Below, in pieces: positions 9,098 to 16,229 of a stretch of DNA of 64,000 bases; the first letter of the stretch is position 1, and every line of letters starts with the position of its first letter. The notes below the pieces were generated by a model, which saw nothing but the letters and a program-made list of their open reading frames with translations, did no database searches and was not told the origin of the DNA. Position numbers and translations under genes: made by a program. This DNA comes from Pararhodonellum marinum (GTDB lineage: Bacteria > Bacteroidota > Bacteroidia > Cytophagales > Cyclobacteriaceae): assembly GCF_015354735.1 (NCBI RefSeq), contig NZ_JACEFJ010000002.1:310001-374000 (forward strand). Reading direction: 5' to 3'.

Positions 9098-9180
9098 ACT
9101 AGTAAAAATATCAGATAATTTACCTATTGAACTAGTAAAAATATCAGATAATTTACCTAGTCTACTAGTAAAATTATCTA
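9098..9180. repeat. 33-bp tandem direct repeats upstream of ATPase gene
   Basis: Two units (9098-9130 and 9131-9163) are identical over the first 29 bases. A third partial unit starts at 9164 with ACTAGTAAAA and then diverges. Each unit begins ACTAGTAAAAATATCAGATA and contains an imperfect dyad, CTAGTAAA against TTTACCTAG. They lie 56-138 bases upstream of the minus-strand ATPase start and about 110 bases upstream of the divergent lipoprotein gene. An operator with multiple protein-binding sites is the simplest reading. Confidence 0.9.
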
Positions 9181-9288
9181 AAAATACATGCCTACCTGAT
9201 TCTTTGTGAATAAAAAAAACATTTTTAAAATTAGTTTTAAATATATAATAATAATGATTAACTTTTTAGTCTTAAAAACCTGCGCAAT

Positions 9289-10458
9289 ATGAAAAATGCA
9301 CTTTTGGCTTTTATGGCCCTTACGCTGTTTATTGCTTGCGGCCCTTCCAATGAAAGTAAAATCGATTACAGCCAAATCACATTTACTTTAGACACGGTCA
9401 TTGTAGATTCAAAGGATGAAATTCTGTTTCTGATAGGTGACTTAATGATAGCTGACCTTTCTGCTGACAATCAATATCTGTACTATTTAAACCCCATGGG
9501 CCTGACTTTGGAAATTGTCGATCTGAACCAATTGGAGTTTGTTAAGAGGGTTTCTTACGAGGAGGAAGGACCAAATGGCCTGGGCAGGTTTCCCATGCAG
9601 TTTCAGGTCTTATCAGATGAGCGGATCTTTATTGGGAGTTTTACCCATCGGGGAATTTTTGATCTTGAAGGGGTTAAGCTAAAAAACTTAAATTTTAAAA
9701 TGGATGAGCTGGGAGGTGATGACATGCCACCGGATTATATAGAAAAATCATTGATGACCGATCCCAGAGACCAATACAAACTTTTTTCTGTATTGAATGT
9801 ATGGGGAGAAGGGCTTAGTATCTTTGGACTTATAGATACCCAAAAGAAAACCTTTCAAGATTTGCCCATTCCTGAATTTGATTATCTGGGAGAATTCAGG
9901 ATGATTTTTTCTGATGGTGGCAACCCTAGGGCTATCTTAGGTGAACAGATGGGATTAACCGAATCAAACAACAAAATAATCGTATCGAACAATATAGGTT
10001 CAGATTTATATGTTTTGGATCTTGATACCGAAGTTCTAAATCATAAGCCAATGGATCACCATTCCATTCCCTCAAGAAAATCCAATAAAATGCCACCTAT
10101 AGTTGAATCACTGGAAGAATTCCATGCACACAATCGCAAACTCGGAGAGGACATCAACTTTACTTCACCTGTATGGGATGAAGAAAATCAGGTTTACTAT
10201 CGCTTTGCCTACTTTATGAAAAACAAGGAAGTGGAAGGAAAACCGCAATCCGATGGCGCTGAAGTATTTTTAATCGTGTTGGACAAGGACTTTCGATTAA
10301 TTTCAGAAACTCCGTTGGCTTCATATACAAAAATTCCGAACCACCATTTTGTCAAAGACGGTAAAATCTGGATTTTTGAAAATATGGAGGATGAAATGGC
10401 TTTTATACGGCTATCAATCATGGCATTAATAACTGACATCAAAATTTACGATTTTTAA
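9289..10458 (+). CDS. DUF4221-like propeller lipoprotein (paralogue 1)
   Basis: 389 residues. The signal MKNALLAFMALTLFIACG puts the lipid-bearing Cys at residue 17. The mature protein starts DYSQITFTLDTVIVDSKDEILFL and has GPNGLGRFP, PVWDEENQVYYRFAY and the terminal HFVKDGKIWIFENMEDEMAFIRL, all shared with the next two genes. These match the Bacteroidota lipoprotein family DUF4221, expected to fold as a beta-propeller. Function unknown; such proteins are often lineage-expanded. Its C-terminus runs about 10 residues past the family end (IMALITDIKIYDF), suggesting a changed stop. A 210-base gap separates it from paralogue 2. Confidence 0.8.
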   Translation: MKNALLAFMALTLFIACGPSNESKIDYSQITFTLDTVIVDSKDEILFLIGDLMIADLSADNQYLYYLNPMGLTLEIVDLNQLEFVKRVSYEEEGPNGLGRFPMQFQVLSDERIFIGSFTHRGIFDLEGVKLKNLNFKMDELGGDDMPPDYIEKSLMTDPRDQYKLFSVLNVWGEGLSIFGLIDTQKKTFQDLPIPEFDYLGEFRMIFSDGGNPRAILGEQMGLTESNNKIIVSNNIGSDLYVLDLDTEVLNHKPMDHHSIPSRKSNKMPPIVESLEEFHAHNRKLGEDINFTSPVWDEENQVYYRFAYFMKNKEVEGKPQSDGAEVFLIVLDKDFRLISETPLASYTKIPNHHFVKDGKIWIFENMEDEMAFIRLSIMALITDIKIYDF

Positions 10459-10668
10459 TGTCAGTAGGGAAAACTGACCTCAATGGAAAGCTTTGAGCCT
10501 CTGGCTCACTACACCGGAGTCGAAAACTCCACAATCAGCAGTCCGAAGACACAACTTTCAAACAACCTCAGCACTACAGTATAACATGAATTATATTAAC
10601 TAAATTTCACATTGTTTTTTATTAAAAGAAGTTTTTAAAACTTATTTTGTAATTCCAAAAAGACATTT

Positions 10669-11799
10669 ATGATGATAAGGTATAATGTTATTTTGTTTTC
10701 AATAATCCTGTTTTCCTGTGAATCGGATAAAGAAGTAAAAGAGTTTAGCGATCAAATGACCTTTACGATCGATACGGTGATGGTAGACGCTAAGGAGGAA
10801 TTCCTCTTTTTGAACGGCAACCTCAATATGGCAAAAATTGACCCTCAAAACCGCTATTTATATAATTACAATTGGAGGGATACGAAAATAGAAAAGGTTA
10901 ACTTGGATGGGTTGGTTTTTGAAAAATCTATTGCTTTGGCCAAAGAAGGTCCCAATGGGGTGGGTGATTACCTTTCTGATTTTTATGTATTGGAGAATGG
11001 AAAGCTTCTGGTTCAAGGCCGCAACAGTTATTTTTGGGTGGATGAGGAAGGCAATCTTTTGGAGAAAGTAGATTTTATGAATATGGAAGACAGCGGTCTG
11101 GAAAATTCAGATTTCATTGGCCCCCAAAAAATTTTTAACTCCAATGAATTGGTCCTTTATGGGTATTTAATGAACTGGGAAGAGGACCTGTATCAGATAA
11201 CCAAAGTTGATTTGGATAAAAAGACAGTTGAGAAGACCGACCATGAGTCCTTGCTAAAACTCAAAGATTATAAAATCAACATGACGATAGATGGCAGGCT
11301 GGCAGGAGGATATGGGCCAAGTGTCATAGTGAGTGGAAGCCCAAAAAAAGTAATACTCAGTACCAATGTTGCCAACGAAGCTTTGACCATACAGGGCTTG
11401 AATGGAGATCCCGTTTACCATTCCTTCCAAAGCGAACTATTTCCTGACTTATTGAAAAAGCCGGTTAAAACGCAGGTAGAATCCTGGGAGGAAATTCAGG
11501 AAGTGGTGAAAGAAATGCGTTCCGAGGCCAACCAAGGAAAGTTTTTTGCAGACCAGAACGGGAATTTTTATCGATTCAGCCATAAGCTCAAATTCAGCGA
11601 AGATGCCGAAGATAGTGAACCTACAGCAGAGGTATTCCTAACCATATTTGATCAGGATCTGAATCAGCTTGCAGAATCCAGTGTAAAAGACCTAGACTTC
11701 CAGCCTGAATTCTATTTTTACAAGGACGGGAAAATCTGGATTTTCAAAAATATGGAGGATGAAATGGGATTTATCCGCCTATCTATTTCAAATAATTAA
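10669..11799 (+). CDS. DUF4221-like propeller lipoprotein (paralogue 2)
   Basis: 376 residues. Signal MMIRYNVILFSIILFSC, lipid-bearing Cys at about residue 17. Shared family blocks: DQMTFTIDTVMVDAKEEFLFL, KEGPNGVGDY, NFYRFSHKLKF and YKDGKIWIFKNMEDEMGFIRL. Same order as its two neighbours, so the trio arose by tandem duplication. An AT-rich promoter-like stretch precedes it (10610-10650). Located at the cell envelope; ligand unknown. It ends 8 bases before paralogue 3, so the two are probably cotranscribed. Confidence 0.8.
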   Translation: MMIRYNVILFSIILFSCESDKEVKEFSDQMTFTIDTVMVDAKEEFLFLNGNLNMAKIDPQNRYLYNYNWRDTKIEKVNLDGLVFEKSIALAKEGPNGVGDYLSDFYVLENGKLLVQGRNSYFWVDEEGNLLEKVDFMNMEDSGLENSDFIGPQKIFNSNELVLYGYLMNWEEDLYQITKVDLDKKTVEKTDHESLLKLKDYKINMTIDGRLAGGYGPSVIVSGSPKKVILSTNVANEALTIQGLNGDPVYHSFQSELFPDLLKKPVKTQVESWEEIQEVVKEMRSEANQGKFFADQNGNFYRFSHKLKFSEDAEDSEPTAEVFLTIFDQDLNQLAESSVKDLDFQPEFYFYKDGKIWIFKNMEDEMGFIRLSISNN

Positions 11800-11807
11800 A
11801 TAGCGCT

Positions 11808-12950
11808 ATGAAAAACCAATTAATAATTCTGCTTTCAGTTCTTTTATTTGCATGCGGCAAAAATAAAAACGAGACCCAAACTGACTTTTCCAATATTTCC
11901 TTCTCCATGGATACCGTGGTGGTGGATCCCGGGGATGAAATCATCTACCTCCAATGGTCCTTGGGGGTTTCAGACCTTTCCGGGGACAAAAACTTCCTGT
12001 ATAATTTTAACATGAATGATTATACCCTCGAAAAAATTGATCTTGAGGAACTGAAGCTTGTCGAGAAGCTGCCTTATGAAAAGGAGGGCCCCAATGGGTT
12101 GGGCATGTTTCCCAATGATTTTTATGTATTGGGAGAGGACCGCTTTTTCATTGGAGGTTTTGAGGCGAAAGGGTTTTATAACCATGAAGGAGAAAGACTT
12201 GAAAAATTTGATTTTAAAAAACGGGAATATGAAGGAGGAGGTTTTTTAGAAGGAGAGGACTTTTCTTCAATTGTCTCTTTGGAGGATCAGCCACAGACAT
12301 TTTATGGGCTTCTCAGAAATTGGACTGATAAAAGCGTGGAGTTTGCAAAATTGAACCATGATGCCAATCAATTTAAAAAATATGAACTTCCCGAATTCGT
12401 CAAATTAAAGGATTTTTTCATGGAACTGAATGACGGCACGCGCAGGATGATTATGGGCCCATCCATCATGTTGGATGCCTCAGAAGGTAAAATAATTTTA
12501 TCCAATGATGCAGCCAATGAATTCTATTGGTATGACATTGAAAAAGACAGCCTTTACTATCAGCTTTACGAAAGCCAATTGACTGAAAATGAGCGAAAAA
12601 TAAAATTTCCCCCGGTGGTGGAAAGCCAGGCTGAACTAAGGGAAATGATGGAAAAAGCCAAAGAAGAAATCAGGTTTATGGCACCTGTTTGGGATGAAGA
12701 AAAAGCTTTGTTTTATCGGTTCTCCTATATCGAAAAGCAAGCGGGCCAGGACTCAGGTACAGTGGAAAGTGAAGCCAATGCCCAGGTTTATTTGACCATA
12801 TTTGACCGGGACTTGAATATGGTAGGAGAATCCCCGGTGGGGGTTTTGAAGAAAAGGCCAGGTAATCATTTTGTCAAGGGCGGCAAAATCTGGATGTATG
12901 AAAATATGGATGATGAGTTGGGTTTTGTGCGCCTAAGCCTCCTTCTCTAA
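11808..12950 (+). CDS. DUF4221-like propeller lipoprotein (paralogue 3)
   Basis: 380 residues. Signal MKNQLIILLSVLLFACG with the lipid-bearing Cys at residue 16. Family blocks: DFSNISFSMDTVVVDPGDE, KEGPNGLGMFP, APVWDEEKALFYRFSY and FVKGGKIWMYENMDDELGFVRL. The first 60 residues resemble paralogue 1 more than paralogue 2. It follows paralogue 2 by 8 bases. Envelope-exposed, function unknown. Downstream lies a broken member of a related propeller family. Confidence 0.8.
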   Translation: MKNQLIILLSVLLFACGKNKNETQTDFSNISFSMDTVVVDPGDEIIYLQWSLGVSDLSGDKNFLYNFNMNDYTLEKIDLEELKLVEKLPYEKEGPNGLGMFPNDFYVLGEDRFFIGGFEAKGFYNHEGERLEKFDFKKREYEGGGFLEGEDFSSIVSLEDQPQTFYGLLRNWTDKSVEFAKLNHDANQFKKYELPEFVKLKDFFMELNDGTRRMIMGPSIMLDASEGKIILSNDAANEFYWYDIEKDSLYYQLYESQLTENERKIKFPPVVESQAELREMMEKAKEEIRFMAPVWDEEKALFYRFSYIEKQAGQDSGTVESEANAQVYLTIFDRDLNMVGESPVGVLKKRPGNHFVKGGKIWMYENMDDELGFVRLSLLL

Positions 12951-12987
12951 GTTCAAGCCATAGCATGTAAATATTTTATCCAACTTC

Positions 12988-13411
12988 ATGAAGCACCTGC
13001 TGGTTACATTATCGGTGCTTTTTCTATTTTCCTTTGGGAGAAGTATCATCGCATAGCGACAGGGATACGATTTTTAGAAAACAGGAGGGTCGATTGACCC
13101 CAGAATACCTACTTCATTTCATTGGATTTGACAACACACTTCAATTGGGAATGGGCCAAGTAGTGATGTCAGATAGCCATGCGTTTTTACGCATTGTATA
13201 TGACAATTCTTCCTATTTTATAGTAATTGATTTAGAAAGCAACCGTCCCCTGATTCATTTAAGGCAACTATTTGATAGGGAGTTGACCATAGAGAGCATC
13301 CCAAGGCAATTAAATGAGGATGTGTTTTACTCTATTCTACGGGACAGGGAAAATTCCGAGGAGAAAAATCCACTGATCGTGTTTTATCGTTTGACAGCCC
13401 CTAGTGATTAA
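12988..13411 (+). pseudogene. Remnant of a 6-bladed beta-propeller (BF3164-like) protein
   Basis: ATG at 12988 opens a signal-peptide-like stretch MKHLLVTLSVLFLFSFGRS that hits a stop at 13054. In another frame, open from 12992 to the stop at 13411, about 125 residues run with DTIFRKQEGRLTPEYLLHF and the ending NPLIVFYRL. Those patterns match the last third of BF3164-like 6-bladed propeller proteins, normally about 370-400 residues. The start and end of one gene thus appear joined with the middle deleted and the frame lost. A short independent gene starting at TTG 13034 is possible but less likely. Confidence 0.65.
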
Positions 13412-13640
13412 ATGAAAAAGTAAAGCTTAGAAATGCTAAGGCTCAGGTCCGATGAGGTATCGGAGGGAAGTCAGATGAAGAAGGTTACTGGAAGTTTTAC
13501 TTGACAAAAAGTTATGTCAGGATTCAATCTTATGGTAGATTCCTCTGATTGATAGATTATTTAAGAGGACTGAAATTTATTTGCCTTTGCTGTCATTCAC
13601 CATTCTCCCATACTTTGAACATAACGTGGCGTTTTTTTGG

Positions 13641-13940
13641 TTATTTGTCAAGCTCAATCATAGAGATGAGTTCGTCTGATGTTAGAACTGGTATAATTGA
13701 ATTTTTAAAATCCTTTATATTTCTAGTCACAATATAATCAACTTAGCCGATTGAAATGGCTGAATATATCTGAAGGCCATCTTCAAAATCCTTAAATTCA
13801 GACAATAGCGCCTATTTCAGGTTTGTTTCCGTAACATCAATCAGCTGAATTAAATCAGTCAATTCATATAATTTCATTCTCAATTCCTTTTCATCAGTAT
13901 ATTTTTTCAAAATATAATGTGCAGTGGCGAAAACATGGGT
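13641..13940 (-). pseudogene. Decayed PIN-domain (VapC-like) toxin gene
   Basis: Reading the minus strand in one frame gives HYILKKYTDEKELRMKLYEL, then DFEDGLQIYSAISIG and VDYIVTRNIKDFKNSIIPVL, ending at a stop at 13641. DFEDGLQ...VDYIVTRN.KDF is the C-terminal signature of Bacteroidota PIN-domain ribonucleases. Two in-frame stops interrupt it (13812-13814 TAG, 13743-13745 TAA). The N-terminal third, with the first catalytic Asp (MK...DTNV), is missing. No antitoxin gene is seen upstream. A dead toxin fragment in an accessory island. Confidence 0.8.
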
Positions 13941-13976
13941 CTCCTACCTGCTTGCTTAGTTTTGAACAATTTTGGC

Positions 13977-14000
13977 CACAAAGACACTAAGTCACAAAGG
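13977..14000. repeat. Short 8-bp tandem repeat (CACAAAG type)
   Basis: Three imperfect 8-base units: CACAAAGA, CACTAAGT, CACAAAGG. Sequences of this kind recur between genes of many Bacteroidota. Here it borders the truncated PIN-domain gene, next to the lost N-terminal end. Confidence 0.6.
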
Positions 14001-14038
14001 GGCGAATAGAAAAACAGATAATAATCCCTAATATTTAT

Positions 14039-14149
14039 CCATGAAAAACGCAACTCAAACTTTCATTTTTCATGGAAATGTTTTTTTAATCAATGTTTTC
14101 AATCTAAATTTACCATGAAAATCGTAACTCAAACTTTCAATTTTCATGG
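14039..14149. repeat. Two 37-bp inverted repeats at the start of the second ATPase gene
   Basis: Copy 1 is 14039-14075 and copy 2 is 14113-14149. Each has 10-bp arms (CCATGAAAAA/TTTTTCATGG and CCATGAAAAT/ATTTTCATGG) around a 17-base loop that differs at one position. The arms differ by one base on each side, and the change keeps pairing. In copy 2 pairing extends to 13 bp (14110-14122 with 14140-14152), and its right arm contains the ATG of the ATPase gene. This suggests translational or transcriptional control. Confidence 0.9.
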
Positions 14150-15297
14150 TAAACCGCTACATACGGACTTTGCTTCAGGAATACCTGGATTTATTTCCCG
14201 CTGTGGGGATAGTGGGACCTAGACAGGTCGGGAAGACTACCTTGGTCCAGAATCTTACCTTGGAAAAAGAAAGAATTTATCTTGATCTGGAAAAGTCCAG
14301 TGATCGGGCTAAACTATCCGACCCTGAACTTTTTCTTAGAGCCCATGTGGATAAAACCGTCATTTTGGATGAAATCCAAATGATGCCCGAATTGTTTGCT
14401 GAGCTGAGAAGCCTGATTGATGAAAAAAGAGAAACGGGAAGATTCATCCTATTGGGTTCTGCATCCCCGGAACTGATCCGGAAATCTGCAGATTCCTTGG
14501 CGGGAAGGATTGGTTATTTGGAATTAACGCCATTTCATTTAGGAGAAACGGAATATGATGAATTGGACCGGTTATGGATCCGTGGTGGTTTTCCACTCTC
14601 GTATTTAGCAGGTTCAGAAAGATCAAGCCGATTATGGAGGGAAAACTTTATCAAGACCTATATTGAAAGAGATCTCGGCCTTTTGGGTTTGAATACAGAC
14701 CCTTATTTGGTGGAGCGGTTTTGGAGAATGCTGGCCCATGCCCAAGGGGGATTGCTCGTTTCGGAAAACTTCGCAAAAGCACTTGGAATCTCACGTCCCA
14801 CAGTGAATAAATACCTGGAATTTTTGCACGGGTCCTTTATGGTTCGACTTCTCCAACCTTACTTTCCCAATGTGAAAAAACGCCTCGTCGCGTCTCCAAA
14901 GGTGTACATCCGAGACTCCGGCATTTTACACAGTCTTACGGGAATAGACGCTTATGAAGACCTCATTAACCAACTTTTGGTAGGCAATTCCTGGGAAGGA
15001 TTTGTGATTGAACAGATTTGTAATGTGTTAGGTGATGAATATGAGTATTATTTTTACCGTACCCATCAGGGTGCGGAATGTGACTTGTTATTGCTCAGGT
15101 CAGGAAAAGTGAAGTATGCCATAGAAATCAAAAATACCTTATCTCCAAAAATCAGCAAAGGCTTTAGGATCAGTAAGGATGACCTGGATGCTGAAAAAGG
15201 AGTGATCATTTGTCACGTGAAAGGATCCTATCCCTTGGAAGATAGTATCATAGCGAGCGGTCTTTGGGAATTTGTTGAAAAGCTCAGAAAATCCTAG
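14146..15297 (+). CDS. AAA ATPase with C-terminal DUF4143 domain (second copy)
   Basis: 383 residues. Walker A GPRQVGKT at 24-31; Walker B VILDEIQ with Asp75-Glu76; a winged-helix-like block ALGISRPTVNKYLEFL; then the DUF4143 region with the nuclease-like triad Asp313, Glu327 and Lys329 (ECDLLL ... AIEIKN). Related to, but clearly diverged from, the 7834-9042 protein. The family's biological role is not settled. Its start codon sits inside a 13-bp inverted-repeat arm, one of two copies upstream, so expression may depend on that structure. It closes the accessory island. Confidence 0.88.
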   Translation: MVNRYIRTLLQEYLDLFPAVGIVGPRQVGKTTLVQNLTLEKERIYLDLEKSSDRAKLSDPELFLRAHVDKTVILDEIQMMPELFAELRSLIDEKRETGRFILLGSASPELIRKSADSLAGRIGYLELTPFHLGETEYDELDRLWIRGGFPLSYLAGSERSSRLWRENFIKTYIERDLGLLGLNTDPYLVERFWRMLAHAQGGLLVSENFAKALGISRPTVNKYLEFLHGSFMVRLLQPYFPNVKKRLVASPKVYIRDSGILHSLTGIDAYEDLINQLLVGNSWEGFVIEQICNVLGDEYEYYFYRTHQGAECDLLLLRSGKVKYAIEIKNTLSPKISKGFRISKDDLDAEKGVIICHVKGSYPLEDSIIASGLWEFVEKLRKS

Positions 15298-15559
15298 TAT
15301 CCGGAAAGTTGTCCTTACTGACTTAAAAGCCTGCTATTACACATGGTTGTTAACTAAGAATACATTTGGTACCAAACATCCAAACATGCATTTTGAGATG
15401 GACAGTATCATTTGGTTTAATGAAAATCCAGAAGATGATCTAAGTATTTATTATCTTTTGATTTCGAAGCGTTACAGCTGAAAGAAAATCGTTCTGTTGA
15501 TTTCAACATCAATAAGTATTCCCTCAAATATATTTGACTATCTACCCCATTAAAAGCTT

Positions 15560-16153
15560 ATGAAAGGAAATAATAGCATTACACCCATTAGGTGCCCCTG
15601 GTGTCTTGGTTTTGACCAATACAAGGCTTATCATGATGAGGAATGGGGAGTTCCGGTTTATGATGACCGAAAGCATTTTGAATTCCTGGTCCTCGAATCA
15701 GCGCAGGCAGGTTTAAGCTGGGCTACCATCCTCAAAAAAAGAGCAGGATACCGGAAGGCCTTTGCGGATTTTGATTACCGGGTAGTGGCCACCTTTCCGG
15801 AAAGCTACGTATTGGAACTGTTGCAGGACAGCAGCATCATCCGAAACAGGCTGAAAATACAGGCAGCGATCAACAATGCCCAAAGATTCATAGAGGTACA
15901 AGCCGAATTTGGCAGTTTTTCTGCCTATATCTGGTCTTTTGTGGGAGGCAAACCGATCCAAAATCAGCTCAAATCCATGGCTGAAGCACCCGCAAGCACA
16001 AATGAATCCGACCGACTGGCCAAGGACATGAAAAAGCGAGGCTTTAAGTTTCTGGGATCTACCACCCTCTATGCCCACATGCAGGCCACTGGATTGGTCA
16101 ATGATCATCTCGTGGATTGTTTCCGTTACAAAGAGGTATCTCATGAACCTTGA
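15560..16153 (+). CDS. tag: DNA-3-methyladenine glycosylase I
   Basis: 197 residues, family length. Base-excision repair enzyme removing 3-methyladenine from DNA. Near-complete Tag signature: RCPWC with a zinc-binding Cys, AYHDEEWGVPVYDD, LESAQAGLSWATILKKR, KKRGFKFLGSTTLYAHMQA and the zinc-binding GLVNDHLVDC. It stands alone, with a 262-base gap upstream holding nothing recognisable and a terminator hairpin shared with the convergent GMC gene. Confidence 0.95.
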   Translation: MKGNNSITPIRCPWCLGFDQYKAYHDEEWGVPVYDDRKHFEFLVLESAQAGLSWATILKKRAGYRKAFADFDYRVVATFPESYVLELLQDSSIIRNRLKIQAAINNAQRFIEVQAEFGSFSAYIWSFVGGKPIQNQLKSMAEAPASTNESDRLAKDMKKRGFKFLGSTTLYAHMQATGLVNDHLVDCFRYKEVSHEP

Positions 16154-16173
16154 TAGCATAATCTTTTTTATAC

Positions 16174-16206
16174 AAAAACCCCTGAGGCAATTTCCTGCTC
16201 AGGGGT
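16174..16206 (-). terminator. Terminator of the GMC oxidoreductase operon
   Basis: 9-bp stem ACCCCTGAG (16178-16186) with CTCAGGGGT (16198-16206). On the minus strand it is followed by a run of T. It may also stop transcription from tag. Confidence 0.8.
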
Positions 16207-16229
16207 CATGGATTCTATGTTTCTGCAAT

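Noticed and set aside
9098-9180. CRISPR-like array
   Set aside because: The 33-base units are contiguous with no spacers and only 2.5 copies; a tandem repeat, not CRISPR.
13549-13737. 62-residue plus-strand frame
   Set aside because: Mostly the complement of the PIN-domain remnant, which explains the same bases better.
15272-15481. 69-residue plus-strand open frame after the second ATPase
   Set aside because: Overlaps the end of the ATPase gene in another frame, has no family features and a chance-like composition.
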